This document shows positions 29,487-39,635 of a stretch of 64,000 nt of DNA, in pieces. Both the position numbers and the translations under genes were made by a program. Within the stretch, counting starts at the first letter, position 1; each line of letters begins with the position of its first letter. Origin of the DNA: Flavobacterium covae (GTDB taxonomy: Bacteria > Bacteroidota > Bacteroidia > Flavobacteriales > Flavobacteriaceae); NCBI GenBank assembly GCA_019565575.1, contig CP067379.1:1798001-1862000 (forward strand). Direction: 5' to 3'. The notes beneath the pieces were generated by a model. It did not search any database and was not told the DNA's origin. It saw only the letters and a program-made list of their open reading frames with translations.

Positions 29487-30379
29487 ATGACTGAAAATTT
29501 AATTCGTTTTGAAGACTATTTGTTGAAAGAGAAAAAATATTCACTACATACAGTTAAAGCGTATGTGAGAGATTTGTTGTTGTTTTTTGATTATCTTTTA
29601 GAGATAAAAGGAGGAGAATTAGAGGAAGTTAATTATTCATTGGTTAGGAGTTGGGTAGTGATTTTGGTAGATTCGGGCCTGTCTAATCTTACGGTTAATA
29701 GAAAAATGGCATCATTAACGGCTTTTTATAAATTTTTATTAAAAATTAAAGTGATCGACGTTTCGCCTATGTCTCAACATAAATCTTTGAAAGCTAAAAG
29801 GAAAATTCAGATTCCTTTTTCAGAAAAAGAATTAGAGATGATGTTGAATGATGTGCAATATGATCAAGATTATGAAGGCTGTCGTGATAAGTTAATAATT
29901 AATTTATTGTATACAACAGGGATTAGACGCTCAGAATTGATTGGTTTGAAAATAGAGAGTGTGGATTTTGATATAAAGGTTCTTAAGGTTTTAGGAAAAC
30001 GCAATAAAGAACGTATTATTCCAGTGTTAGATGTGATTCTTTCAGAGATTAAGGTGTATTTAGATAAAAGAAAAGAGTTATCCTGTATTATAGATGAAAA
30101 ATATTTATTTCTTCTTCATAATGGAAAGAAAATCAATGAAACTTTTGTTTATAGGTTAATAAATTATTATCTTAGTCTTGTCTCGGAAAAAGTAAAAAGA
30201 GCCCTCATGTGCTCCGTCATACTTTTGCAACCCACATGTTGAACCGAGGCGCAGATTTAAATTCAATAAAAGAGTTCTTAGGTCATTCTAGTTTGGCATC
30301 TACGCAAGTTTATACGCAGTCTAGTTTAGGACAGATAAAAGAAGTGTATAAAAAGGCGCATCCTAGAGGGCGAAAGTAA
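29487..30379 (+). CDS. xerD: Tyrosine recombinase XerC/XerD (frameshifted in this sequence)
   Basis: Site-specific recombinase of about 297 residues that resolves chromosome dimers at dif. One A is missing at 30194-30198; the repair restores [20 protein letters not shown] and [18 protein letters not shown]. These contain the HxxR box, the second His, and the nucleophile Tyr in TQVYTQ. The first catalytic Arg is in [12 protein letters not shown], and the N-terminal core-binding domain is [23 protein letters not shown] 29487 is preferred over 29466 because a terminator overlaps the latter. XerC and XerD cannot be told apart here. Confidence 0.88.
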
Positions 30380-30415
30380 TTCTTTTAAATTGTTTAACCT
30401 TAAAAATATTTAATT

Positions 30416-30718
30416 ATGAAGGTAAATGTTCATGCGGTTAATTTTAACATTGACAAAAAGTTAGTTTCTTTTACAGATGAAAGAGTAAACAAATTAGAAA
30501 AATTTTATGATAAAATTGTCTCTGCTGATGTGTTTATGAGGGTAGAGCAGACCAGTGAAAAAGAAAATAAAGTGGTGGAAGCTAAAATTCTAGTTCCTGG
30601 TGATGAATTTGTTGTTAAAAAAACCTGTAAATCATTTGAAGAAGGAGTAGATTTGTCTGTTGATGCTTTGGAAAGATTGCTTGTAAAACGCAAAGAAAAA
30701 CAGAGGGCGCATGCTTGA
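30416..30718 (+). CDS. hpf: Ribosome hibernation promoting factor, short form (HPF/RaiA)
   Basis: A 100-residue protein starting MKVNVHAVNFNIDKKLVSFT, the beta-alpha-beta-beta-beta-alpha fold of HPF/RaiA, ending in a Lys/Arg-rich tail. It binds the small subunit and stalls ribosomes in slow growth. It lacks the C-terminal dimer domain of long HPF. It sits 36 bases after the recombinase gene and before a tRNA cluster. Confidence 0.88.
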   Translation: MKVNVHAVNFNIDKKLVSFTDERVNKLEKFYDKIVSADVFMRVEQTSEKENKVVEAKILVPGDEFVVKKTCKSFEEGVDLSVDALERLLVKRKEKQRAHA

Positions 30719-30751
30719 TTTGAAAAAAAATAAAAAAAAATAAAAAAAACT

Positions 30752-30781
30752 TTTGAAATCTAAAATATATGTCTAAATTTG
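30752..30781 (+). promoter_or_regulatory. Promoter-like TTTG-18-TAAATTTG before the tRNA cluster
   Basis: TTTG at 30752-30755 and TAAATTTG at 30774-30781 are 18 bases apart, an excellent match to Bacteroidota sigma sites. The expected start falls inside the GAAA-loop hairpin at 30783-30804. Confidence 0.55.
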
Positions 30782-30782
30782 C

Positions 30783-30810
30783 AGTCCGTTAGAAATAGCG
30801 GACTTTTTTA
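30783..30810 (+). terminator. Rho-independent terminator of hpf (GAAA loop)
   Basis: AGTCCGTTA pairs with TAGCGGACT (one G-T pair) around a GAAA loop, followed by T6. It ends 7 bases before the first tRNA gene. Confidence 0.8.
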
Positions 30811-30816
30811 CTGAAT

Positions 30817-30890
30817 GCCGGTGTAGCTCAGCTGGCTAGAGCAGCTGATTTGTAATCAGCAGGTCGTGGGTTCGAGTCCCTCCATCGGCT
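30817..30890 (+). tRNA. tRNA-Thr (anticodon TGT)
   Basis: The acceptor stem GCCGGTG pairs with CATCGGC (one G-T). The anticodon loop TTTGTAA is in the stem CTGAT/ATCAG, and the T arm has GTTCGAGTC. The CCA end is not encoded. Reads ACA, and ACG by wobble. Confidence 0.95.
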
Positions 30891-30891
30891 C

Positions 30892-30922
30892 TTTGAAATA
30901 TTGAAAAAATGTTTTATATTTG
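30892..30922 (+). promoter_or_regulatory. Promoter of tRNA-Tyr (TTTG-19-TATATTTG)
   Basis: TTTG at 30892-30895 and TATATTTG at 30915-30922 are 19 bases apart, the preferred spacing for Bacteroidota. The start would be about 25-30 bases before the tRNA. Confidence 0.65.
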
Positions 30923-30955
30923 CACTTCGAAAACGAAAGCAAAATAAAATAAGGA

Positions 30956-31036
30956 GGGGAGATACTCAAGCGGCCAACGAGGACGGACTGTAAATCCGTT
31001 GGGAAACCTTCGCAGGTTCGAATCCTGCTCTCCCCA
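30956..31036 (+). tRNA. tRNA-Tyr (anticodon GTA)
   Basis: The acceptor GGGGAGA pairs with TCTCCCC. The anticodon loop is CTGTAAA, a long variable arm (type II tRNA) is present, and the T loop is GTTCGAATC. 81 bases, no encoded CCA. Confidence 0.95.
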
Positions 31037-31114
31037 CAAATTAAGTTTCAGAGTTTTAAGTTTTGAATTTTATTGTAAATTTGAAAACTTTATTAAGAAA
31101 CCTAAAACTTTACC

Positions 31115-31186
31115 GCCGGTGTAGCTCAGGGGTAGAGTGCTTCCTTGGTAAGGAAGAGGTCACGGGTTCAAATCCCGTCATTGGCT
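31115..31186 (+). tRNA. tRNA-Thr (anticodon GGT)
   Basis: The acceptor GCCGGTG pairs with CATTGGC. The anticodon loop TTGGTAA sits in the stem TTCC/GGAA, and the T arm has GGTTCAAATCC. 72 bases. Reads ACC/ACT. It shares the first 14 bases with the upstream tRNA-Thr. A TAAATTTG (31076-31083) upstream may be its -7 element. Confidence 0.95.
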
Positions 31187-31240
31187 CACAAGATTTTTTT
31201 GAACACTAATTATTATAACTAAGATTAAAAATTAAGTAAA

Positions 31241-32428
31241 ATGGCAAAAGAAAGTTTTAATCGTTCGAAACCGCACTTAAATATCGGTACTATCGGACAC
31301 GTAGACCACGGAAAGACTACTTTAACTGCTGCGATCACTAAAGTGTTATCTGATGCAGGTTACTGTCAAGCTAAGTCATTCGACCAAATTGATAACGCTC
31401 CAGAAGAGAAAGAAAGAGGTATTACTATTAATACATCTCACGTAGAATATGAAACAGCTAACCGTCACTACGCTCACGTAGACTGTCCAGGTCACGCGGA
31501 TTACGTTAAAAACATGGTTACTGGTGCTGCGCAGATGGATGGTGCTATTTTAGTGGTTGCTGCTACTGATGGTCCGATGCCGCAAACTCGTGAGCACATC
31601 TTATTAGGTCGTCAAGTAGGTATTCCTCGTATCGTTGTTTTCATGAACAAAGTGGATATGGTTGATGATGCTGAGTTATTAGAGTTAGTAGAGATGGAAA
31701 TCAGAGATTTATTATCTTTCTATGAATATGATGGAGATAATGGTCCAGTTGTTCAAGGTTCTGCTTTAGGTGGATTAAACAACGATCCAAACTGGGTTCC
31801 TAAAATCATCGAATTAATGGATGCGGTTGATGCTTGGATTGAAGAACCAGTTCGTGATAACGAAAAACCATTCTTGATGCCAGTTGAGGACGTATTCACA
31901 ATTACAGGACGTGGTACAGTTGCTACAGGTCGTATCGAAACAGGTGTTGCTAACACTGGAGATCCAGTTGAAATCATCGGTATGGGTGCTGACAAGTTGA
32001 CTTCTACTATTACTGGGGTTGAGATGTTCCGTAAAATATTAGATAGAGGTGAAGCTGGTGATAACGTAGGTTTATTGTTAAGAGGTATTGATAAAGCTGA
32101 CATCCGTCGTGGTATGGTTATTTGTAAGCCTGGATCAGTTAAGCCACACGCTAAATTTAAAGCAGAGGTTTATATCTTGAAAAAAGAAGAAGGTGGACGT
32201 CACACTCCATTCCACAACAACTACCGTCCTCAATTCTACGTACGTACAACTGACGTAACAGGTACTATCTCTTTACCTGAAGGTGTTGAAATGGTAATGC
32301 CAGGTGATAACTTAACTATCAATGTTGAGTTACTTCAACCAATCGCTTTATCGGTAGGTTTACGTTTCGCTATCCGTGAAGGAGGTAGAACAGTAGGTGC
32401 TGGTCAGGTAACTGAAATCGTTGAATAA
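31241..32428 (+). CDS. tuf: Elongation factor Tu
   Basis: GTPase of 395 residues that delivers aminoacyl-tRNA to the ribosome. It has GHVDHGKT (P loop), DCPGH and NKVD, and the C-terminal [20 protein letters not shown]. Intact. It follows two tRNA-Thr genes and tRNA-Tyr and precedes tRNA-Trp and secE, a conserved bacterial order. The coding sequence uses C-ending codons more than neighbours do, as expected for high expression. Confidence 0.98.
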   Translation: MAKESFNRSKPHLNIGTIGHVDHGKTTLTAAITKVLSDAGYCQAKSFDQIDNAPEEKERGITINTSHVEYETANRHYAHVDCPGHADYVKNMVTGAAQMDGAILVVAATDGPMPQTREHILLGRQVGIPRIVVFMNKVDMVDDAELLELVEMEIRDLLSFYEYDGDNGPVVQGSALGGLNNDPNWVPKIIELMDAVDAWIEEPVRDNEKPFLMPVEDVFTITGRGTVATGRIETGVANTGDPVEIIGMGADKLTSTITGVEMFRKILDRGEAGDNVGLLLRGIDKADIRRGMVICKPGSVKPHAKFKAEVYILKKEEGGRHTPFHNNYRPQFYVRTTDVTGTISLPEGVEMVMPGDNLTINVELLQPIALSVGLRFAIREGGRTVGAGQVTEIVE

Positions 32429-32449
32429 TTAAATTCACATAAAAACAAG

Positions 32450-32475
32450 TCAGTGTCGTTTAACGACGACACTGA
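32450..32475 (+). terminator. Hairpin after tuf
   Basis: TCAGTGTCGT and ACGACACTGA form a perfect 10-bp stem with a 6-base loop. Only a short TTTAT follows, so it may be a weak terminator or a processing site between tuf mRNA and tRNA-Trp. Confidence 0.55.
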
Positions 32476-32485
32476 TTTATAACAA

Positions 32486-32557
32486 ACGGGCGTAGTACAA
32501 GGGTCAGTATAGTGGTCTCCAAAACCATTGATGGGGGTTCGAATCCCTCCGCCCGTG
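32486..32557 (+). tRNA. tRNA-Trp (anticodon CCA)
   Basis: The acceptor ACGGGCG pairs with CGCCCGT. The anticodon loop CTCCAAA is in the stem TGGT/ACCA, and the T arm has GGTTCGAATCC. It lies between tuf and secE, as in many bacteria. Confidence 0.95.
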
Positions 32558-32572
32558 CAAATAAGGAATATA

Positions 32573-32770
32573 ATGAACAAAGTGACTAATTATATATCAG
32601 AAGCTTTTGAAGAGTTTAAGTCAAATGTGACTTGGCCAGGATGGGAAGAGGTTCAAAAACTAACAGTAGTTGTGGCCATCTTCTCTGTCATTTTTGCACT
32701 AGCCACTTGGGGCGTTGATGAAATTTTTACTAAAACAATTGAGGGTTTCTTTAATTTGTTAAAAGGATAA
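32573..32770 (+). CDS. secE: Preprotein translocase subunit SecE
   Basis: 65 residues with a single membrane segment (LTVVVAIFSVIFALATWGVD) after an amphipathic helix (EEFKSNVTWPGWEEVQK). It is part of the SecYEG channel. ATG 32573 is the start; the open frame runs back into the tRNA gene. nusG follows in 9 bases. Confidence 0.95.
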   Translation: MNKVTNYISEAFEEFKSNVTWPGWEEVQKLTVVVAIFSVIFALATWGVDEIFTKTIEGFFNLLKG

Positions 32771-32779
32771 AATAAAGTT

Positions 32780-33331
32780 ATGGCTGAAACTAGTGTGAAG
32801 AAATGGTATGTTGTAAGGGCTGTAAGTGGTCAAGAAAATAAAGTAAAATCCTACATCGAGCAAGAGATTAATCGTGTAGGAATGGCTGATTATATATCAC
32901 AAGTATTAGTACCAACTGAAAAAGTGGTAACCGTACGTGATGGTAAGAAAATCAGCAAAGAAAGAGTTTATTTTCCTGGTTATGTAATGATCGAAGCAAA
33001 TTTAACAGGAGAAATACCTCATATTATAAAATCTATTACAGGTGTAATAGGCTTCTTAGGTGAAGTGAAAGGAGGAGATCCTGTGCCTCTGCGTCAATCA
33101 GAAGTTAATAGGATGTTAGGAAAAGTAGATGAATTAGCAACTACTGTAGATCATGGTTCTATACCGTATTCTGTTGGTGAAACAATTAAAGTTATTGATG
33201 GGCCATTTAATGGATTTAATGGTACTATTGAAAATATAAATGAAGAAAAACGTAAGTTAGAGGTAATGGTTAAAATTTTCGGAAGAAAGACACCTCTAGA
33301 ATTAAGCTTCGTTCAAGTAGAAAAAGTATAA
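32780..33331 (+). CDS. nusG: Transcription termination/antitermination factor NusG
   Basis: 183 residues: an NGN domain starting KKWYVVRAVSGQENKVKSYI and a C-terminal KOW domain (DGPFNGFNGTIENINEEKRK). It binds RNA polymerase and links transcription to translation and Rho. Intact, downstream of secE. Confidence 0.96.
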   Translation: MAETSVKKWYVVRAVSGQENKVKSYIEQEINRVGMADYISQVLVPTEKVVTVRDGKKISKERVYFPGYVMIEANLTGEIPHIIKSITGVIGFLGEVKGGDPVPLRQSEVNRMLGKVDELATTVDHGSIPYSVGETIKVIDGPFNGFNGTIENINEEKRKLEVMVKIFGRKTPLELSFVQVEKV

Positions 33332-33348
33332 TATTTATTTATATAATT

Positions 33349-33390
33349 CACATCAATCGCTTCCAATGATCGATGTGCTTAATTTTTTTT
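33349..33390 (+). promoter_or_regulatory. Terminator-like hairpin in the rplK leader
   Basis: CACATCAATC (33349-33358) pairs with GATCGATGTG (33368-33377) with one mismatch, and T8 follows at 33383-33390, just before the rplK ATG. It may attenuate transcription into the L11-L1-L10-L12 genes; control by L1 is known in other bacteria but is not shown here. Confidence 0.5.
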
Positions 33391-33393
33391 AAA

Positions 33394-33834
33394 ATGGCTA
33401 AAGAAGTTAGTAAAGTAGTTAAACTACAAGTAAAGGGAGGTGCTGCGAACCCGTCGCCACCGGTTGGACCTGCTTTGGGAGCTGCTGGGGTTAACATCAT
33501 GGAGTTCTGTAAGCAGTTCAATGCTAGAACACAAGATAAACCAGGCAAAGTATTACCAGTACAAATTACTGTGTACAAAGACAAATCGTTTGATTTTGTT
33601 GTAAAAACTCCACCTGCTGCTATCCAATTATTAGAAGCTGCAAAAATTAAATCAGGATCTGGGCAACCAAATCGTAAAAAAGTTGCTAGCGTTTCTTGGG
33701 ATCAAATTAAAACGATCGCTGAAGACAAAATGCCTGATTTAAATGCTTTCACAATTGAAAAAGCAATGAGCATGATAGCTGGAACAGCTAGATCTATGGG
33801 TATTACTGTAACTGGAGATTCTCCTTTAAACTAA
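33394..33834 (+). CDS. rplK: 50S ribosomal protein uL11
   Basis: 146 residues from ATG 33394 ([20 protein letters not shown]). [20 protein letters not shown] is the signature region. It forms the base of the stalk. The open frame extends upstream to 33373 through the leader hairpin, so the later ATG is chosen. rplA follows after 6 bases. Confidence 0.97.
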   Translation: MAKEVSKVVKLQVKGGAANPSPPVGPALGAAGVNIMEFCKQFNARTQDKPGKVLPVQITVYKDKSFDFVVKTPPAAIQLLEAAKIKSGSGQPNRKKVASVSWDQIKTIAEDKMPDLNAFTIEKAMSMIAGTARSMGITVTGDSPLN

Positions 33835-33840
33835 GAGAAA

Positions 33841-34531
33841 ATGGCAAAATTAACGAAAAAGCAAAAAGTTGCTGCTTCTAAAATTGAGAAGAATAAAGCT
33901 TATTCTTTAAAAGATGCTTCTGCATTAATCAAAGAAGTTGCTTCTGCAAAATTTGATGAATCAGTTGATATCGCTGTTAAATTAGGAGTAGACCCTCGTA
34001 AAGCGAATCAAATGGTGAGAGGTGTGTGTTCATTACCACACGGTACAGGTAAAGACGTAAGAGTATTAGCTTTAGTGACTCCAGATAAAGAAGCTGGAAG
34101 CAAAAGCTGCTGGTGCTGACCATGTAGGCTTAGATGAATACTTACAAAAAATTAAAGACGGTTGGACAGATGTTGATGTAATCATCACTATGCCAGCTGT
34201 AATGGGTAAATTAGGTCCATTAGGTCGTATTTTAGGTCCTCGTGGTTTAATGCCAAACCCGAAAACAGGTACTGTAACTATGGAAGTAGGAAAAGCAGTA
34301 GAAGAGGTGAAATCTGGAAAAATTGACTTTAAAGTTGATAAAACAGGTATCGTTCACGCTGCTATCGGTAAAGTTTCTTTTGATGCTCAAAAAATTCAAG
34401 AGAACGCTCACGAAATTATTCAAACATTAATTAAATTAAAACCAACTGCTGCAAAAGGTACTTATATTAAGTCTATCCACTTATCAAGTACTATGAGTCC
34501 AGCTATTGCTTTAGATCCTAAAGCAGTGTAA
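33841..34531 (+). CDS. rplA: 50S ribosomal protein uL1 (one CTGAAG-type insertion)
   Basis: 229 residues after removing the extra G in CTGGAAG at 34094-34100, which restores [20 protein letters not shown]. Signature parts are [20 protein letters not shown] and [20 protein letters not shown]. It binds the L1 stalk of 23S rRNA and can repress the rplK-rplA mRNA. As an essential single-copy gene it is strong evidence that this indel is a sequence error. Confidence 0.96.
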
Positions 34532-34556
34532 TTGGTAGTTAAAAAAATTTAGTATC

Positions 34557-35059
34557 ATGACTAGAGAAGAAAAATCATTAGCGATTCAAGATTTAACTGC
34601 ACAGTTAGCTGGAACAAATATCGTTTATTTAGCAGATATTTCTGGTTTAAATGCAGAAACTACTTCAAATTTAAGAAAAGCTTGTTACAAAGCAGGTATT
34701 AAATTAGAAGTTGTTAAAAATACTTTACTTGCTAAAGCAATGGAAGCTTCTGATAAAGAATTTGGTGAATTACCAACTACTTTAAAAGGAAATACTTCAA
34801 TATTAATTGCTGACATTGCTAATGCTCCAGCTAAAGTAATTAAAGAATCCGCAAAAAAGGTGACAAACCTTTATTGAAAGGAGCTTATATCAATGAAGAA
34901 GTATATATCGGTGATAAAGAATTAGAATCCTTAGCAGCTCTTAAATCGAAAGAAGAAGTTATCGGAGACATCATCGGATTATTACAATCGCCAGCTAAAC
35001 GAATCATTTCTGCTTTACTTAACAACGCAGAGCAAAAAGGTGAAGAAACAGCTGAATAA
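34557..35059 (+). CDS. rplJ: 50S ribosomal protein uL10 (frameshifted in this sequence)
   Basis: 167 residues after adding one A to the run at 34853-34858, restoring SAKKGDKPLLKGAYINEEVY. The N-terminal rRNA-binding part (AGTNIVYLADISGLNAETTS) and the C-terminal helix that binds L7/L12 dimers (SALLNNAEQKGEE) are both present. It is the stalk base between rplA and rplL. Confidence 0.95.
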
Positions 35060-35116
35060 TTAGCGCACTAATTAAATTATATAAATTTTACAAATCATTT
35101 AAAAAAGATAGAAAAA

Positions 35117-35483
35117 ATGGCAGATTTGAAACAATTCGCAGAACAATTAGTAAATTTAACAGTTAAAGAAGTAAATGAATTAGCTGCAATCTTAAAAGAT
35201 GACTACGGTATCGAGCCTGCTGCTGCTGCAGTTGTTATGGCTGGTCCTGCTGCTGGAAGCTGCTGCTGAGCAAACAGAATTTACAGTAGTATTAAAAGAA
35301 GCTGGAGCTTCTAAATTAGGAGTAGTAAAAGCTGTTAAAGAATTAACAGGTTTAGGATTAAAAGAAGCTAAAGATTTAGTAGATTCAACTCCTGCTAACG
35401 TTAAAGAAGGTGTTTCTAAAGATGAAGCTGAAGGCTTGAAAAAAGCTTTAGAAGAAGCTGGAGCTGTAGTTGAGCTTAAATAA
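35117..35483 (+). CDS. rplL: 50S ribosomal protein bL12 (L7/L12; one CTGAAG-type insertion)
   Basis: 121 residues from ATG 35117 ([20 protein letters not shown]) after removal of the extra G in CTGGAAG at 35253-35259. The break is in the Ala/Glu hinge, which then reads [20 protein letters not shown]. The C-terminal factor-binding domain [20 protein letters not shown] is intact. It recruits translation GTPases to the ribosome. Confidence 0.96.
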
Positions 35484-35504
35484 TTATACATAGTATAAAT
35501 TATA

Positions 35505-35549
35505 GGTTTAGACCTTGAGTAAACGACTCAAAGGTCTAAACCATTTTTT
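35505..35549 (+). terminator. Terminator/attenuator between rplL and rpoB
   Basis: GGTTTAGACC plus TTGAGT pairs with ACTCAAAGGTCTAAACC, 16 bp with one bulge, followed by ATTTTTTC. It lies 21 bases after rplL. In many bacteria a partial attenuator here sets the ratio of ribosomal protein to RNA polymerase; 196 AT-rich bases then lead to rpoB. Confidence 0.75.
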
Positions 35550-35745
35550 CGTATAATATCTTTATTTATTTATAAAATAATACTTATACGAATTTTAACC
35601 CAACACGAAGAAAGAAACTAAAGTTTATCAATACGCTTGTTTTCAAAAGATGTGTAAGGTTATAAATAAAAAAGTATTGATCGTTTAAAATGTTAAATAG
35701 ACTAACAGAAAATTACTTTTTTTTTAATCATAATTTTGTCCATAG

Positions 35746-38700
35746 ATGATATTAAATCATACTGAAAGATTGAATTTTGCCTCGACAAAAAACATTCCTA
35801 ACTATCCAGACTTTTTGGATGTTCAAGTGAAGTCGTTCAAGGATTTCTTTCAATTAGAAACGAAATCTGATGAAAGAGGCAACGAGGGGTTGTACAACAC
35901 CTTTATGGAAAACTTTCCAATCACTGATACGCGTAATCAGTTCGTATTAGAATTCTTAGATTATTTTGTTGATCCTCCTCGTTATACAATTGAAGAATGT
36001 ATAGACAGAGGTCTTACATACAGTGTGCCACTTAAAGCACGTCTGAAATTATACTGTACTGATCCAGAACACGAAGATTTTGAAACTATCGTTCAGGATG
36101 TATACTTAGGTACTATCCCTTATATGACACCAAGCGGTACCTTTGTTATTAATGGTGCAGAACGTGTAGTGGTTTCTCAGTTACACCGTTCGCCTGGTGT
36201 ATTCTTTGGTCAATCTTTCCATGCCAATGGTACAAAATTATACTCTGCCAGAGTAATCCCTTTTAAAGGATCTTGGATTGAATTCGCTACGGATATCAAC
36301 AGTGTGATGTACGCATATATTGATAGAAAGAAAAAATTACCAGTAACTACTTTATTCCGTGCTATTGGTTTTGAGCGTGATAAAGATATCTTAGAAATCT
36401 TCGATCTTGCTGAAGAAATTAAAGTATCTAAATCAGGTTTAAAAAAATATATCGGACGTCGTTTAGCTGCACGTGTTTTAAATACATGGCATGAAGACTT
36501 CGTAGATGAAGACACAGGTGAAGTAGTATCTATCGAACGTAACGAAATTATCTTAGATCGTGATACGCTTTTAGATAAAGACAATGTAGAAGAAATTGTT
36601 GATGCTAATGTAAAATCTATTTTATTACACAAAGAAGATTTAAATACTGCTGACTATTCAATCATTCACAATACATTACAAAAAGACCCTACAAACTCAG
36701 AAAAAGAGGCTGTAGAACACATCTACCGTCAGTTACGTAACGCTGAACCACCAGATGAAGAAACAGCTCGTGGTATTATCGAGAAATTATTCTTCTCTGA
36801 CCAACGTTATAACTTAGGTGATGTAGGTCGTTACAGAATGAACAAAAAATTAGGTCTTGATATTCCTATGGATAAGCAAGTGCTTACTAAAGAAGATATC
36901 ATTACCATTGTAAAATATTTAATTGAGTTAATTAACTCAAAAGCTGAGATTGATGATATTGACCACTTATCTAACCGTCGTGTACGTACAGTAGGGGAAC
37001 AATTATCGGCTCAGTTTGGCGTTGGTTTAGCGCGTATGGCGCGTACTATTCGTGAACGTATGAACGTTCGTGATAACGAGGTGTTTACACCTATAGATTT
37101 GATTAATGCCAAGACATTGTCTTCAGTAATCAACTCTTTCTTCGGTACGAACCAGTTATCTCAGTTTATGGATCAAACAAATCCATTAGCAGAGATTACA
37201 CACAAACGTCGTTTATCAGCTTTAGGACCTGGAGGTTTATCTAGAGAGAGAGCAGGTTTCGAGGTGCGTGACGTTCACTATACACACTACGGTCGTTTAT
37301 GTCCTATTGAAACTCCAGAGGGACCAAACATTGGTCTTATCTCTTCATTAGGGGTGTATGCTAAAGTTAACGGAATGGGATTCATTGAAACACCTTACCG
37401 TAAAGTAGAAGACGGAAAAGTAGATTTAGTTTCAGAACCTGTTTATTTAAGTGCTGAAGAAGAAGAAGGAAAGTTAATAGCACAAGCTAACATAGAAATG
37501 GATGACACAGGAGTAATTACTACTGATAAAGTAATTGTTCGTGAGGAAGGAGATTTCCCTGTAGTAGAACCAAATGCCGTTCATTATACAGACGTTGCTC
37601 CTAACCAGATTGCTTCTATTTCGGCTTCGTTAATTCCTTTCTTAGAGCACGATGATGCGAACCGTGCGTTGATGGGATCAAACATGATGCGTCAGGCCGT
37701 ACCATTGTTACGTCCTGAATCTCCAATTGTTGGTACGGGATTAGAACGTCAAGTAGCTTCCGACTCAAGAGTATTAATTAATGCTGAAGGAAATGGAGTT
37801 GTTGAGTATGTAGATGCCGATAAAATCACGATTAAGTACGAAAGAACAGATGTTGAAAGAGCAGTAAGCTTTGATCCAGATGAAAAAACATACCAATTAA
37901 TTAAGTTCCGTAAAACGAACCAAAGTACTACTATCAACTTAAAACCAATTGTAAGAAAAGGTGACAAAGTTGTGAAAGGACAAGTACTTTGTGAAGGTTA
38001 TGCAACACAAAATGGGGAATTAGCACTTGGTAGAAATTTACAAGTAGCCTTCATGCCTTGGAAAGGATACAACTTCGAGGATGCAATTGTAATTTCTGAA
38101 AAAGTAGTTCGTGATGATATCTTTACATCAATCCATATTGATGACTATTCATTAGAAGTTCGTGATACAAAATTAGGTAACGAAGAATTAACAAATGATA
38201 TACCAAACGTATCAGAAGAAGCTACTAAAGATTTAGATGAAAACGGTATGATTAGAATTGGTGCCGAGGTGAAACCTGGTGATATTCTAATCGGTAAAAT
38301 TACACCTAAAGGAGAATCTGATCCTACTCCAGAAGAGAAATTATTAAGAGCTATCTTCGGAGATAAAGCAGGTGATGTAAAAGATGCTTCATTAAAAGCA
38401 TCTCCTTCATTACATGGTGTTGTTTTAGATAAAAAATTATTTGCAAGAGTTGTAAAAGACAAGCGTAAGCGCTCTGCTGAAAAAGATGAGTTAGCAGCTC
38501 TTGAAATGGAATATGAAACAAAATTTGTTGAATTAAAGGATCGTTTAATAGATAAATTATTCTTGATAGTTGATGGTAAAACCTCTCAAGGTGTAATGAA
38601 TGATTTAGGTGAAGAAGTACTACCAAAAGGTAAGAAATACACTAAAAAAATGTTACAAGCAGTTGAGGATTTTGCACACTTAACAAAAGGACAGTGGGTT

Positions 38701-39558
38701 GCTGATGACGAGACAAATGAAATGGTTAATGACTTAATTCACAATTATAAGATTAAGTTAAATGACCTTCAAGGAGCTTTACGTCGTGAGAAATTTACTA
38801 TTACAGTGGGTGACGAGTTACCATCAGGTATTCTAAAATTAGCAAAAGTTTATATCGCTAAGAAACGTAAACTAAAAGTGGGTGATAAGATGGCAGGTCG
38901 TCACGGTAACAAAGGTATTGTAGCTCGTATCGTTCGTCAAGAAGATATGCCATTCCTAGAAGATGGAACACCTGTAGACATCGTATTGAATCCACTAGGG
39001 GTACCTTCGCGTATGAACATTGGTCAGATTTATGAAACGGTATTAGGTTGGGCAGGTAAAAAATTAGGTAGAAAATATGCTACTCCAATTTTTGACGGTG
39101 CTTCTCTCGATGAAATCAACGCTTTAACTGACGAAGCTGGTGTGCCAAGATTTGGTCATACTTATTTATACGATGGTGGTACAGGAGAACGTTTCCATCA
39201 GCCAGCTACCGTAGGTGTTATCTATATGTTGAAGTTAGGTCACATGGTTGATGATAAAATGCACGCTCGTTCTATTGGTCCTTACTCATTAATCACGCAA
39301 CAACCATTAGGAGGTAAAGCTCAATTTGGTGGTCAGCGTTTTGGAGAGATGGAGGTTTGGGCACTTGAAGCTTATGGAGCATCAAGTACGTTACGTGAAA
39401 TCTTGACTGTGAAGTCCGATGACGTAATAGGTAGAGCGAAAACTTACGAAGCAATCGTTAAAGGTGAAACTATGCCAGAACCAGGATTACCTGAATCATT
39501 CAATGTATTAATGCACGAATTAAAAGGTCTTGGTTTAGACATCAGATTAGAAGAATAA
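35746..39558 (+). CDS. rpoB: RNA polymerase beta subunit
   Basis: 1270 residues, intact. The rifampicin region [20 protein letters not shown] and [20 protein letters not shown] is clear, as are [14 protein letters not shown] and the C-terminal [20 protein letters not shown]. The start [20 protein letters not shown] is typical of Flavobacteriia. Upstream TAATTTTG (about 35734) resembles a -7 element, but it is too close to the ATG to assign safely. Confidence 0.98.
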   Translation: MILNHTERLNFASTKNIPNYPDFLDVQVKSFKDFFQLETKSDERGNEGLYNTFMENFPITDTRNQFVLEFLDYFVDPPRYTIEECIDRGLTYSVPLKARLKLYCTDPEHEDFETIVQDVYLGTIPYMTPSGTFVINGAERVVVSQLHRSPGVFFGQSFHANGTKLYSARVIPFKGSWIEFATDINSVMYAYIDRKKKLPVTTLFRAIGFERDKDILEIFDLAEEIKVSKSGLKKYIGRRLAARVLNTWHEDFVDEDTGEVVSIERNEIILDRDTLLDKDNVEEIVDANVKSILLHKEDLNTADYSIIHNTLQKDPTNSEKEAVEHIYRQLRNAEPPDEETARGIIEKLFFSDQRYNLGDVGRYRMNKKLGLDIPMDKQVLTKEDIITIVKYLIELINSKAEIDDIDHLSNRRVRTVGEQLSAQFGVGLARMARTIRERMNVRDNEVFTPIDLINAKTLSSVINSFFGTNQLSQFMDQTNPLAEITHKRRLSALGPGGLSRERAGFEVRDVHYTHYGRLCPIETPEGPNIGLISSLGVYAKVNGMGFIETPYRKVEDGKVDLVSEPVYLSAEEEEGKLIAQANIEMDDTGVITTDKVIVREEGDFPVVEPNAVHYTDVAPNQIASISASLIPFLEHDDANRALMGSNMMRQAVPLLRPESPIVGTGLERQVASDSRVLINAEGNGVVEYVDADKITIKYERTDVERAVSFDPDEKTYQLIKFRKTNQSTTINLKPIVRKGDKVVKGQVLCEGYATQNGELALGRNLQVAFMPWKGYNFEDAIVISEKVVRDDIFTSIHIDDYSLEVRDTKLGNEELTNDIPNVSEEATKDLDENGMIRIGAEVKPGDILIGKITPKGESDPTPEEKLLRAIFGDKAGDVKDASLKASPSLHGVVLDKKLFARVVKDKRKRSAEKDELAALEMEYETKFVELKDRLIDKLFLIVDGKTSQGVMNDLGEEVLPKGKKYTKKMLQAVEDFAHLTKGQWVADDETNEMVNDLIHNYKIKLNDLQGALRREKFTITVGDELPSGILKLAKVYIAKKRKLKVGDKMAGRHGNKGIVARIVRQEDMPFLEDGTPVDIVLNPLGVPSRMNIGQIYETVLGWAGKKLGRKYATPIFDGASLDEINALTDEAGVPRFGHTYLYDGGTGERFHQPATVGVIYMLKLGHMVDDKMHARSIGPYSLITQQPLGGKAQFGGQRFGEMEVWALEAYGASSTLREILTVKSDDVIGRAKTYEAIVKGETMPEPGLPESFNVLMHELKGLGLDIRLEE

Positions 39559-39570
39559 ATCAGTAGTTCG

Positions 39571-39600
39571 TTTCAGCCATAGAATACTGTGGCTGGAAGC
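39571..39600 (+). promoter_or_regulatory. Hairpin between rpoB and rpoC, disrupted by an extra G in CTGGAAG
   Basis: GTTTCAGCCA (about 39570) and TGGCTGGAAGC (about 39589) flank a short loop. Removing one G from CTGGAAG (39593-39599) makes a continuous stem of about 10 bp. It is not followed by a T run, so it is more likely an mRNA processing or stability element than a terminator. Confidence 0.45.
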
Positions 39601-39635
39601 AAACACTAAAACTGAAAACTTTTAAAAAATCGACT

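Noticed and set aside
29487..30379. Xer recombinase plus nearby tRNAs as an integrative element or attachment site
   Set aside because: The gene looks like a housekeeping XerC/D next to hpf and tuf, and I saw no duplicated tRNA end or other mobile genes.
34094..35259. Programmed frameshifting or true pseudogenes in rplA, rplJ, rplL and rpoC
   Set aside because: These are essential single-copy genes, there are no slippery-site or stop-readthrough features, and the indels follow two simple error patterns seen across the window.
38145..38626. Minus-strand open frames inside rpoB
   Set aside because: They lack recognisable domains, and the plus strand is an intact, strongly conserved gene.
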